NCBI GenBank assembly: GCA_027449725.1
Contig: DAIDLB010000032.1
Coordinates: 1-7,119 of the forward strand
Length of the DNA stretch: 7,119 nt
DNA from: Chlamydiota bacterium
GTDB lineage: Bacteria; Chlamydiota; Chlamydiia; Chlamydiales; SM23-39
Reading direction: 5' to 3'
Positions 1 to 6,908 of the stretch are shown here, one piece after another. Made by a program: the position numbers and the translations under genes. How positions within the stretch are numbered: the stretch's first letter is position 1; every line of letters starts with the position of its first letter. The notes beneath the pieces are model-generated. The model saw nothing but the letters and a program-made list of their open reading frames with translations, was not told the origin of the DNA and made no database searches.

Positions 1-56
1 AAATCTATGTTCCAGATCCTGGGCTAATTTATGAATTTATTTTTTTGGAATGGTAT
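1..56. other. Left edge, no certain gene
   Basis: This short AT-rich stretch contains no start codon with a useful reading frame. One plus-strand frame is open from position 3 and stops at the TAA at 57-59, giving about 18 residues that begin IYVPDPGLIYEF. It could be the 3' end of a plus-strand gene lying outside the window and convergent with the AsmA-like gene, but so short a frame is easily open by chance. I do not recognise the peptide. The TAA coincides with the first bases of the inverted repeat. Confidence 0.2.
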
Positions 57-207
57 TAAAACCTGGTTCGTCGAGTTTTCGAGATTATTTTGAGCCAAGA
101 TCAATTCTTTTTCGGGGGGCTATACCCGTTCCACCTCACAGGCACCCTCTGAAAAAGAATTGATCTTGGCTCAAAAGAACCCGAAAACTCGACGAACCCA
201 GGTTTTA
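57..207. repeat. Long imperfect inverted repeat (57-nt arms, 37-nt loop)
   Basis: Arm 57-113 is nearly the reverse complement of arm 151-207. Three blocks pair perfectly: 10 bp at the outer end (57-66), 15 bp (67-81 with 182-196) and 26 bp next to the loop (88-113 with 151-176). They are separated only by a one-base bulge and a short mismatched patch (82-87 against 177-181). The loop 114-150 starts with a run of six G. The structure begins 9 nt beyond the stop codon of the AsmA-like gene. Neither side has a U-tract directly after the stem, so it is not a classical intrinsic terminator, although it could still slow polymerase or protect the 3' end of the mRNA. Both outer ends carry TA, which would suit a mariner/IS630-type miniature inverted-repeat element, but in a palindrome this match comes for free. 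The pairing is certain; the function is not known. Confidence 0.85.
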
Positions 208-216
208 GGACAGCTT

Positions 217-3200
217 CTAAAGCCCTAACAGCTTTTGGATGCGGCTTTTCTTTTGCAGACTGTAAGAAGGGCTCCCCAGAGTGCCGTCGATCGAGAGGAG
301 AAAGTTCTCGGTGAACTTAAAGAGGACATACTGCTTCATCTTGACGAGGATGTTCACATTGCCGTCGAGATCGATCGTCGGGGAGGCGCCTTCTTTGACG
401 AGAAAGAATTTCGAGCGCTTCCCTTCGCTATAAGCGCCCTGGAGGTCATCGAGCCAGAACTTCCCTTCTTTCAGGGCGAAGGTCAGGTTTCCTTTGACAG
501 GGATCAACAATTCGAGGTCAAGGCCGAAGATACGGCCAAGGACGTCTGCCGGAAGATCGAAGACAGTGTGCTCGCGCTTGAAGGAGTTGATAAATGAGAG
601 AGTCCCTTTCGCCGTGTAGGTAAGACTCTCTTCTAATTCTCCCCGAAAGTCTTTCATCTCGAGCTCGCGGATGACAAGCGGCCCCACAGGTCCCACGTCT
701 CGCCCCACCTTTTGGAGCAGGCTTGGCCGAAATTCAAGCAGTTTGAAGCTCGGCATGGCGATCTTCCACGGTTCGTCTTCCTTCTGGCTCATGTTCAACC
801 GGTCGATCTTGAGGATGCCGGCCGCATCGCTCCCCTTCAGCTCAAAAAGGCGGACAAGAGAAGCTCCAATCTCGATTTGCGAGAGGAGCGAGCGGATCTG
901 CCAACCGCAAAGCTCACAATTTTTGCCGCTGAGAAGCCCTTTAAACTCTACCCCTTTCAAACCGGAGCCATAAGAAAGACGCCCCTTTAATTCATAGCCC
1001 TTCCCCATCTTCAGTTCATTGAAGACGCGGCTGATTCGGGGAGAGAGGATCTCGGATAGATACCCGCAATCGAGTTTTGCCGAACCGATGAGGCTAGACT
1101 GCTCGCCCACCTCCTCGTGGAAAGCGGCTTCGATGCCGCCGAAAGCCCCCTCGACCGAGTGGATGACAAACCCTTTTTTCGAATCGATCCCCCACTGCAC
1201 AGCCATCGCTCTCTCCCCTTCTTCGGGCGGACGACCCTCGTCTTCGAGCGTGAGAAGACCGGAGAGCTTGTCGATCTGGACAAGGGAACCGATCTTGAGG
1301 CTATGGCCCTGGTGCAGCGCGAGAAAATCGAGATTTACGGCATTTCCTTCATAGCGAAAATCGACGTTCTGCAGATGCCGGACAGCGCCGAAAAAGGGGA
1401 TAAACCCTTCCTTCATAAAACAGGAAATACGGGAAAGGTCCTCTGCAAACGAGATCTCGGCAAAACATTCGAGATCGCTTTTTGAATCTAGGGCTCTCAA
1501 GAGGCCCGCCACCGGATGGGCGGGATCGAGCTTTTGCAGGAAAAAGGAAAATGAATCGGTCGGCAACCGGAGATGGGAATGGTGGAGGCGCCACTCTTTT
1601 TCAGCCAAATCGACTTGCATGAGACCGATCCGCACCGAGAGGGGGGAGATGTCGCAATCGGTCTTTCGCACTTCGAGGTCAAGGCCGCGCACAAGAAGTC
1701 CTTGCCTTTTTGAAAAATGGAGTTGGAGCGGCCTCTTGTTTTCGATCCGAAAACCGTCCATCGCCAAAGAGCTCAAGGAGAGATCAAGGTCTGTCTCAAA
1801 GCGAAAATCCTCTCTCCAATCGAAGTTCGCGCTCCCTTTGCCTTCGACCTCTCCCAAAACTCCCATCTTGTCCAGAGGGAGGGAGAGCGACTCAATCGAA
1901 AGTTCGCATTGCAAGTCGGGACTGATCCATCCAACAACGGCCGCTTCGGCGCCGTCTTGCAGGCGAAGCACCCCGCCCTCGATCTGCCAGCCCTCTTCCG
2001 TCCTGAAAAAACTCGCCTCCCCTGTGGCGCCCCCGACTTGCAGAGCTTCCACCTTCCACTTCCCGCCGTTTTGAAGAAGCGCGAGATGCAAGGCCAAGTT
2101 TTTCCCTTTCCACGTCACCTCCTCCCCGCCGATCCGCACCAGGGAAAGAGCGTTTGCCCGAAGGTCCGCTTCCGCTGCAAAGGTCCCTTCAAAGGGAGCG
2201 TCCAAAAGAGACCCGATGCGCCGGTCGATTGCCTGAAGAGAGCGCTTCCAGGAGCGAAGCTCTTCAGAAGAGATTTTGGCTGCGAGCTTGAGCGTTTCCA
2301 ACCGATCGGCGCCGGCCTTGCACTCCTGCACTTGGAGCCGGACGCCGAGCAGATGGCTTTTATCCGGATCGAACTGAAAGGAGACGTGGGCAGCGTCGCT
2401 GAACGCGGATCCGGCCAGACGCGCGAGATCGCGGAAGCGATCTTCCAACTTCACGTCGAATTCCCAGTCCCCCTCCCGATAGAGGGCAAATCCGCGGATC
2501 GGAAACTCCGCTTCTCCGATTTGGACATCCCCCTGCAAATCAGAGAGAGAGCGGAGCCCGACTTTGGAATCAAGGGATACGTTGGCCTCAGCCCCCCGGA
2601 TCGCTCCATGAGCGATCTCGGAGAAAAACCCGTCGAGCGCCCAGTTCCAGGACATGGGGTCTTGCAATAAGGAGCCATCCAGAGAAAATGAACCGTTTGA
2701 TATCTTTCCGGCCAAGGAAAGAGAGGCAAACTCGGCAGCTCCGCCGAGATCTCCCTGAAAGCGCGAGGATTCGAAAGCAAAGGGGATGTCTTTTTCCAGA
2801 CTGAAAAACGCCTCGCCGGCAAGGTCGATGCCGGCCGCATCGGCCTTTTCCAGCCGGACGGTCAACAGACGGTCTTCCAAAGAAAGCGATCCATTGAACG
2901 GAACCGCCTCGCCCAGAAAGGCGGCCTCCCCTTCCAGGGCCTCCGTAGAAGCGAAGAGGCGTCCCTCAACATATTCGCCCTGAGCTTTAAGAGTTGGAAT
3001 CCAGACAAACGCGTCCTTCCATTTGAAAAAGAGATCTTCGCCCAGCGCCTTTCCGCTCCATTTTCGGTCGGCAACCTGCAGAGAGAGATCGGTGGCGCCG
3101 AACCAGCTTGCGTCGAGACGCGAGAGATCGAAGCGATTGGCCTGCAGCGCCGCCTCGCACACCTTGAGATCTTTCACCCTTGCCGAACCGACAAGGCTCT

Positions 3201-4734
3201 CTTCACCGGAAAAGGACATGCACGCGGCTACGCGAAACTCTTTCCAGTCTCCTTTGAGAGAGAAAAGTGCTTCAACCGGGTTCATCACCGGCAAATTCAG
3301 GCCGGCGCACCTGCCAAAATTGATCCAGGGCCCCCGCACGCGCACCTCGGCCCCGACCTCTTCCAGCGATCCCGAAAAAACCGCTGCCGATTCCAATCCG
3401 TTGCAGACGGCATGCGCTGTCCCTTCCCGGATAAGCCCTTCGGAAACCGTAAGATTTGCATGCAGATCGGCAACCGCACCTCCCGCGAAGAGGAGGCTCC
3501 CCCCTTCCAGTTGGACCGAACCGTCAACACTCATCCGCTGATTGTCTTTGCATCCTGCAGCGGCAGAAAAGCGCCGGCATCCGATCTCCCCGCCCGGTGC
3601 AATGAGGGCCAAATTGGTTCCTTCAACCGCGGTCGCTCTCCACTTGACAATCCGCCCTTCCTGTTCCACGCAAAGAAGCTTGCCTTGCAGCTCGCCTCCG
3701 GCAAACCGGTACGGCCAATCGACCTGGGGGCCAAAATCGGAGATCCATTGAAAGAAGGGAGCGTCCGCTGCGTCCAAAGCAAGCGACCAAAGCCGCTCCT
3801 CACCCCCCTGCTCCATATCGAGAGTGGCTGAAGCTTTGCCAATTCGCAACCGGCTTTGCAGCCATTTGTCCTTAAAATTCTTTCCGTGCCAGGAAAAATC
3901 TCTGCCGTCCAACTCCCATCTGAGACCAATCCCCTCATTGTAAAAGAGGATCCCCGAAAGGGCCTCGATCCGGCTCGATTTCCGAACCGCGCAGGCGTCT
4001 TGCAGCCGAACCTTGATCCTCCGGACCGATTGCAGTCCGGGATCAACCTCCCCCTCAACCTCCAACCGACCCACTCCCCCGGCGGCAGCCCAACGGTCCG
4101 ACAGCCATCCGCCATTCTCCAGGCTGAGGCGCAAAAACGCCCTATCTTCCGCAACATGGACAAACCCGCTGAGGACGCCATCGACAGGCTGAAGATCTGG
4201 AAATGTAAGGAGATGGGCAAAGGGAGCCAGAGGAAACCGCTCCAAAGCGCATTCGAGCCTCTCTTCCGACTTTGCGATGGAAAGGGATCCGTCTCCTCCT
4301 TCCACGAAAAGCCTCTTGTCTCGGTACGCAAAGCTCCCCAAAAGGGGATTGGCTCCCCCGACCTCATACGTGCCGTCACTGACTTCGATCCGAACTCTCC
4401 CGCTCGCCTCTCCGCTTTGGACCATCCGATCGGGAATGCCGTTCGGAAACACAAGATGGGGGCGCGTCAAGAGAATCGCAACAGGTTTTTTTAAAGAGAG
4501 TCCGATTTGGACGCTTTGAACGGACAAGTCGAAGTCCTGATTTTTAACGAGATGGGCATCGCTGAGAACAAGAGAGCCATTTGCGATCGAGAGCCCTTGG
4601 AAAGAAAGAGCGCAGCCGAAGCGCCAAAACACAGCCTCCCGGATACAGACAGAGAGGAGCGCATGCCAGCTTAAAGCGGCAACCAGCGCACAAAGAAATA
4701 CGGCGTAGCCGCACCTGCGAAGTCGAGCACCCAT
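217..4734 (-). CDS. Very large AsmA/TamB-like envelope protein
   Basis: The predicted product has 1505 residues and belongs by appearance to the AsmA-like group (TamB, YhdP and relatives). Members of this group are anchored in the inner membrane, form long beta-rich grooves across the periplasm, and are linked to phospholipid transport and outer-membrane assembly. The N-terminus has a basic head (R4, R6, R7), then a hydrophobic anchor at about residues 9-29. Next comes a segment around residues 45-90 typical of these proteins (FQGLSIANGSLVLSDAHL, then alternating polar and hydrophobic strands). The long middle is repetitive in style, rich in short G/D-separated beta strands, with no catalytic motif. 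The C-terminus (about 1458-1505) has a KFTENFLLSIDGTLGSPSY stretch like the terminal FxxTGTLxxP signature of AsmA-like proteins. I chose the ATG at 4734 because it places the positive residues directly before the anchor. A TTG at 4797 would add 21 residues, but its AAGG abuts the start codon too closely to serve as a ribosome-binding site. Only a weak ACGG precedes the ATG. A TATATT at about 4782-4787 on this strand might be a -10 box, without a good -35. Assignment to the superfamily is by pattern; the exact family is not resolved. Confidence 0.8.
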   Translation of the reverse strand: MGARLRRCGYAVFLCALVAALSWHALLSVCIREAVFWRFGCALSFQGLSIANGSLVLSDAHLVKNQDFDLSVQSVQIGLSLKKPVAILLTRPHLVFPNGIPDRMVQSGEASGRVRIEVSDGTYEVGGANPLLGSFAYRDKRLFVEGGDGSLSIAKSEERLECALERFPLAPFAHLLTFPDLQPVDGVLSGFVHVAEDRAFLRLSLENGGWLSDRWAAAGGVGRLEVEGEVDPGLQSVRRIKVRLQDACAVRKSSRIEALSGILFYNEGIGLRWELDGRDFSWHGKNFKDKWLQSRLRIGKASATLDMEQGGEERLWSLALDAADAPFFQWISDFGPQVDWPYRFAGGELQGKLLCVEQEGRIVKWRATAVEGTNLALIAPGGEIGCRRFSAAAGCKDNQRMSVDGSVQLEGGSLLFAGGAVADLHANLTVSEGLIREGTAHAVCNGLESAAVFSGSLEEVGAEVRVRGPWINFGRCAGLNLPVMNPVEALFSLKGDWKEFRVAACMSFSGEESLVGSARVKDLKVCEAALQANRFDLSRLDASWFGATDLSLQVADRKWSGKALGEDLFFKWKDAFVWIPTLKAQGEYVEGRLFASTEALEGEAAFLGEAVPFNGSLSLEDRLLTVRLEKADAAGIDLAGEAFFSLEKDIPFAFESSRFQGDLGGAAEFASLSLAGKISNGSFSLDGSLLQDPMSWNWALDGFFSEIAHGAIRGAEANVSLDSKVGLRSLSDLQGDVQIGEAEFPIRGFALYREGDWEFDVKLEDRFRDLARLAGSAFSDAAHVSFQFDPDKSHLLGVRLQVQECKAGADRLETLKLAAKISSEELRSWKRSLQAIDRRIGSLLDAPFEGTFAAEADLRANALSLVRIGGEEVTWKGKNLALHLALLQNGGKWKVEALQVGGATGEASFFRTEEGWQIEGGVLRLQDGAEAAVVGWISPDLQCELSIESLSLPLDKMGVLGEVEGKGSANFDWREDFRFETDLDLSLSSLAMDGFRIENKRPLQLHFSKRQGLLVRGLDLEVRKTDCDISPLSVRIGLMQVDLAEKEWRLHHSHLRLPTDSFSFFLQKLDPAHPVAGLLRALDSKSDLECFAEISFAEDLSRISCFMKEGFIPFFGAVRHLQNVDFRYEGNAVNLDFLALHQGHSLKIGSLVQIDKLSGLLTLEDEGRPPEEGERAMAVQWGIDSKKGFVIHSVEGAFGGIEAAFHEEVGEQSSLIGSAKLDCGYLSEILSPRISRVFNELKMGKGYELKGRLSYGSGLKGVEFKGLLSGKNCELCGWQIRSLLSQIEIGASLVRLFELKGSDAAGILKIDRLNMSQKEDEPWKIAMPSFKLLEFRPSLLQKVGRDVGPVGPLVIRELEMKDFRGELEESLTYTAKGTLSFINSFKREHTVFDLPADVLGRIFGLDLELLIPVKGNLTFALKEGKFWLDDLQGAYSEGKRSKFFLVKEGASPTIDLDGNVNILVKMKQYVLFKFTENFLLSIDGTLGSPSYSLQKKSRIQKLLGL

Positions 4735-4848
4735 CAACCGTATTGTAGATGGACGGTGTGTAAAATTCCAAGGAGACTGCAAAATATACCCAAACAACCT
4801 TAAAGATAGGCTGTAGGACTGCGTTAAAGCTCTGGGGATCGGCTCCTT

Positions 4849-5424
4849 TTAACGCTCATCTAGAATAGCCAGCGATTCCGGGTCTAATGAAAGGCGGGAG
4901 GCTTCCATGAGGGTGTGTAATCGCTTAAGCGTGGTTGCGCTGTCGATGGGGGCTGTAACAGTGATGACCCGCACCTTTCCCTGACGGATCAGCTGGGCAA
5001 AGGCTTCCAACGGCTCTTCTACAGAGCGTGCAGTGTCATCTTTATGAGCATAGTAAAGATCGATATAATCCGTCTGCAGCCGCTGGAGCGACTCTTCCAC
5101 CGATTGGAAGATATGGGCTTTCGAAAGACCTTGCGCGCCCCGCATTTCCATACCCACTTTCGTAGCGAGAAGCACTTTTTCGCGGCAGCGGCGGAGTTTG
5201 GCCCATTTTCCGATGATCTCTTCCGATTCTCCGCCCGCGTTTCCGGGCACCCAGTTCGAATAAATATTTGCGGTATCGATCAAATTGAACCCTGCTTCGA
5301 AGAAGGCGTCGAGCAGTTGAAAGGAAGTTTGTTCATCTACCGTCCAGCCAAAAATATTTCCGCCGAAAACAAGCGGGGCGGTTTTTAAAGAAGATCGTCC
5401 AATAGCTCTCATCAATGGTTTCAT
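4849..5424 (-). CDS. Aldo/keto reductase with large internal in-frame deletion
   Basis: The 191-residue product is clearly an aldo/keto reductase, a family of NADPH-dependent carbonyl reductases with a TIM-barrel fold that usually have about 310-330 residues. The N-terminal half is typical: FGGNIFGW at 20-27, LIDTANIYSNWVPGN at 48-62, LLATKVGM at 85-92, LQTDYIDLYYAHKDD at 116-130. The catalytic tetrad D50, Y55, K89 and H127 is present. After QGKVRVI (148-154) the family normally continues with G-A-S-N and the rest of the barrel. Here the sequence jumps straight to TAPIDSATTLKRL (157-169) and a normal C-terminus (LSLDPESLAILDER), the part near the adenosine-phosphate-binding loop. Roughly 110-120 residues are absent, with the junction near 4956-4965. 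The frame is intact, but a barrel missing several strands is unlikely to be active, so this is probably a pseudogene that has kept its frame. The ATG at 5424 lies 25 nt after the stop of the PLP enzyme, with a weak GAGAG upstream. A second ATG at 5412 lacks any such signal. Confidence 0.85.
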   Translation of the reverse strand: MKPLMRAIGRSSLKTAPLVFGGNIFGWTVDEQTSFQLLDAFFEAGFNLIDTANIYSNWVPGNAGGESEEIIGKWAKLRRCREKVLLATKVGMEMRGAQGLSKAHIFQSVEESLQRLQTDYIDLYYAHKDDTARSVEEPLEAFAQLIRQGKVRVITVTAPIDSATTLKRLHTLMEASRLSLDPESLAILDER

Positions 5425-5449
5425 GGGGCTCTCGAAAAGGATCGTCTTC

Positions 5450-6613
5450 TTATGCCAATTCTTCAATTTCTTGGCAAAAGCGCTCGATTTCTTCCTCCGT
5501 ATTGTAGTAATGGACGGAAGCGCGCACAACGCTCTCGAGTCCCCGCGCCTCGAAGTCCAGGCGTGCATATTCAACGCGCGAAAGCGAGACGTTGATTTGT
5601 TTTTTGCGGAGAGCTTGGACAATGCCTTCTGAATCCAATCCATTGACAGTAAAGGTGACAATCCCGCATTGCTCTTCTCCCAAATCCCGGATCTGGACTT
5701 TCGGGATGGAGGAGAGTTTGGCGCGGAGCGTTGCGGAGAGCAAGCGGATACGAGCCCAAATAGTCTCGAGGCCCCAGGAGGAGGCGTATTCCATGGCGGT
5801 TTTAAGGCCGAGCATGTTGGAATAATTGCGCTCCCAGGTTTCAAAGCGGGCCGCGTCATTCCGGATATGAACCCGATCGAGGCCTGTCCAGGTAGCTGCA
5901 TGCAGATCGAGGAAAGGAGGCTCAAGCTCTTCAATCCTCGATTGTTTTACATACAAAAAGCCGGTGCCGCGAGGCCCCCGCAGATACTTTCGGCCTGTTG
6001 TGCAAAGCGCATCGCAATACAGCTCTCCCACATCGATCGGCATTTGGCCAACGGACTGCGTGGCGTCGAGCAAATAGAAGACGCCGGCATCCCGGGCGAC
6101 CCTCCCCACAGCCTGAGCAGGATTGACGAGCCCGCCCTGCGTCGGAACGTGCGTGATCGCGATCAGCTTGACTTTGGCGTCAATCCTCGATTCCAAAGCA
6201 GATAAGGAAATCTGGCCGTAGGGATCGTCCGGGATCACCTCGATCACGGCTCCCGTTTTCTTCGCGATCTGGAGAAAGGCGATGTAGTTGCTGGCATACT
6301 CGGCTTTGGCTGTCAAAACCCGATCGCCCGGCTGGAATTGCAGGGCATAAAAGACCATGTCCCAGGCTCGGGTGGCGCTTTCCTGATAGGCGATTTCCTC
6401 CGGCGAGCAACCGATGAGCTGGGCCGCAGCCGCATAAAATCCCTGCACCGTTGTTTTGGCCGCCTCTGCAGCTTCATAACCGCCCATCTCGGCTTCCAGC
6501 CGGAAATGCGCATTCACAGCGTCGACCACAGGCGCGGGCAAAAGAGATGCGCCCGCATTGTTGAAGTGGAGGACATTGTTACAACCGGGCGTTTCGCTCC
6601 TGGCTCGGAGCAC
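5450..6613 (-). CDS. Class V aminotransferase-fold PLP enzyme (COG0520-like)
   Basis: The 387-residue product is a full-length fold-type I PLP enzyme of the class V aminotransferase / cysteine desulfurase / isopenicillin N epimerase group. Visible landmarks in order are HFNNAGASLLP at 16-26, the PLP-phosphate region YQESATRAWD (76-85), AEYASNY (104-110), ITHVPTQGG (153-161), the pyridine-binding aspartate in LLDATQSVG (D183, Q186), the Schiff-base lysine in TTGRKYLRGPRGTG (K209) and a C-terminal substrate-binding arginine in VVRASVHYYNTEEEI (R364). The segment where SufS/CsdA desulfurases carry their persulfide cysteine (here about 340-352, NVSLSRVEYA) has no cysteine. The AEYASNY segment also lacks the stacking histidine of NifS-type enzymes. 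A sulfur-mobilising role is therefore unlikely; the substrate is unknown. The start is GTG at 6613: no ATG lies in frame between it and the upstream stop at 6671-6673, and it falls 7 nt after the stop of the preceding gene fragment, which suggests coupled translation. No strong Shine-Dalgarno is seen. The shortened aldo/keto reductase follows after 25 nt, probably in the same transcript. Confidence 0.88.
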   Translation of the reverse strand: MLRARSETPGCNNVLHFNNAGASLLPAPVVDAVNAHFRLEAEMGGYEAAEAAKTTVQGFYAAAAQLIGCSPEEIAYQESATRAWDMVFYALQFQPGDRVLTAKAEYASNYIAFLQIAKKTGAVIEVIPDDPYGQISLSALESRIDAKVKLIAITHVPTQGGLVNPAQAVGRVARDAGVFYLLDATQSVGQMPIDVGELYCDALCTTGRKYLRGPRGTGFLYVKQSRIEELEPPFLDLHAATWTGLDRVHIRNDAARFETWERNYSNMLGLKTAMEYASSWGLETIWARIRLLSATLRAKLSSIPKVQIRDLGEEQCGIVTFTVNGLDSEGIVQALRKKQINVSLSRVEYARLDFEARGLESVVRASVHYYNTEEEIERFCQEIEELA

Positions 6614-6620
6614 ATCCAGA

Positions 6621-6795
6621 TTATTCAGAAGACTTATCCATATACTTTCTATAAACCGAAGACAACCTTTTCAGCTTGTCGCACAACTTCCAGTTTGGCG
6701 ATATCAGACCAATTGTATTTGTGATGAATTTACTTGCCAATACCCCAAAAAGAGATGCTGCCGCTACCTGATACACCAATATACTACTATAGATA
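6621..6795 (-). pseudogene. 3' remnant of a membrane-protein-like gene cut by the insertion sequence
   Basis: A minus-strand frame of 57 codons ends at the TAA at 6621-6623. It reads like the natural end of a protein: a hydrophobic stretch (ILVYQVAAASLFGVLAS), a polar segment, and a basic tail (KLCDKLKRLSSVYRKYMDKSSE). It has no plausible start of its own. Towards its 5' side it runs into the putative terminus of the insertion sequence at about 6796, then meets a TGA inside the element. The stop lies 7 nt before the GTG of the PLP enzyme, the spacing expected for an operon partner. Its third-position GC is about 25 of 57 by my count, which looks lower than in the flanking genes. I do not recognise the family. 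The inference is that the element removed or displaced the N-terminal part. A shorter open frame exists on the opposite strand, so the coding call is moderate. Confidence 0.45.
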
Positions 6796-6808
6796 GAGGC
6801 AGTTGCAA
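6778..6808 (-). promoter_or_regulatory. Possible hybrid outward promoter at insertion-sequence end
   Basis: Reading leftwards out of the element, the terminal sequence supplies TTGCAA (6803-6808, four of six matches to a -35 box). The flanking chromosomal DNA supplies TATATT (6778-6783), with a 19-nt spacer, or GTATAT with 18 nt. Junction promoters of this kind, with a -35 in the element and a -10 in the target, are known for several insertion sequences. If active, it would drive the PLP enzyme and the genes after it, with a leader of roughly 155 nt. The spacing is not optimal and both boxes are short, so this is tentative. Confidence 0.25.
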
Positions 6809-6846
6809 AACCCCTTCTTCGTCAGGGCTTTGAAAAGTAAAAAGTT

Positions 6847-6875
6847 TTGAAAAAAGTCTCGCCTTACCCTAAAAT
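6847..6875 (+). promoter_or_regulatory. Sigma70-type promoter of the transposase gene
   Basis: TTGAAA at 6847-6852 and TAAAAT at 6870-6875 are separated by exactly 17 nt. Each hexamer matches the consensus at five of six positions or close to it. The expected transcription start is around 6881-6883, giving a leader of about 26 nt before the ATG at 6908. The -10 box overlaps the left arm of the leader hairpin by one base, so transcripts from this promoter do not contain that arm. Confidence 0.65.
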
Positions 6876-6908
6876 GTCGTCTGCGACAACCACACAAGGG
6901 CAAGGCGA
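6859..6908 (+). promoter_or_regulatory. Stem that sequesters the transposase ribosome-binding site in read-through RNA
   Basis: Bases 6859-6870 pair with 6897-6908 in 11 of 12 positions, the only mismatch being A6866 against C6901. The 26-nt interval contains its own hairpin (TGTCG 6875-6879 with CGACA 6884-6888, loop TCTG). The right arm covers most of the Shine-Dalgarno AAGGG (6896-6900, 7 nt before the start) and reaches the A of the ATG. Because the predicted transcript starts near 6882, its own mRNA lacks the left arm and should be translatable, whereas mRNA entering from outside would be folded and silent. Insertion sequences such as IS10 and IS50 are known to protect themselves from impinging transcription in this way. 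The pairing is directly visible; the function is inferred. Confidence 0.6.

Noticed and set aside
57..207. Hairpin as an intrinsic terminator of the AsmA-like gene
   Set aside because: The stem is very long and no U-tract directly follows it in either direction, so the classical form is not met.
1717..2670. A 317-codon plus-strand open frame opposite the AsmA-like gene
   Set aside because: It lies wholly antisense to a longer frame with a clear membrane anchor and beta-rich composition. Its peptide has no recognisable domain and is rich in P, R and K, as expected of a shadow of GC-rich coding DNA.
3531..4454. A 307-codon minus-strand frame overlapping the AsmA-like gene in another phase
   Set aside because: The peptide is rich in R, G, S and W without domain features, and the overlapping frame is better supported. 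It is a register shadow.
4735..4797. TTG start adding 21 residues to the AsmA-like protein
   Set aside because: The AAGG before it touches the start codon, and the added residues push the basic head and membrane anchor inwards. The ATG at 4734 gives a normal anchor topology, though the longer form cannot be fully excluded.
5425..5934. Open frame extending the aldo/keto reductase upstream by 170 codons
   Set aside because: The extension lies inside the PLP enzyme gene in another phase and has no family similarity. The reductase similarity begins immediately after the ATG at 5424.
5450..6613. Naming the PLP enzyme a cysteine desulfurase (SufS/CsdA)
   Set aside because: The persulfide cysteine and the stacking histidine are absent from the expected segments.
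6632..6670. A promoter directly before the PLP enzyme (TTGTCT, 17 nt, TATGGA on the minus strand)
   Set aside because: The -10 box is poor and the region is probably coding for the preceding gene, so I did not list it.
6655..6771. A 38-codon plus-strand frame (ETDNLFSLSHNFQFGDIRP...) opposite the membrane-protein remnant
   Set aside because: It looks somewhat protein-like but is shorter, has no upstream partner, and lacks the operon spacing that supports the minus-strand reading. I could not recognise it.
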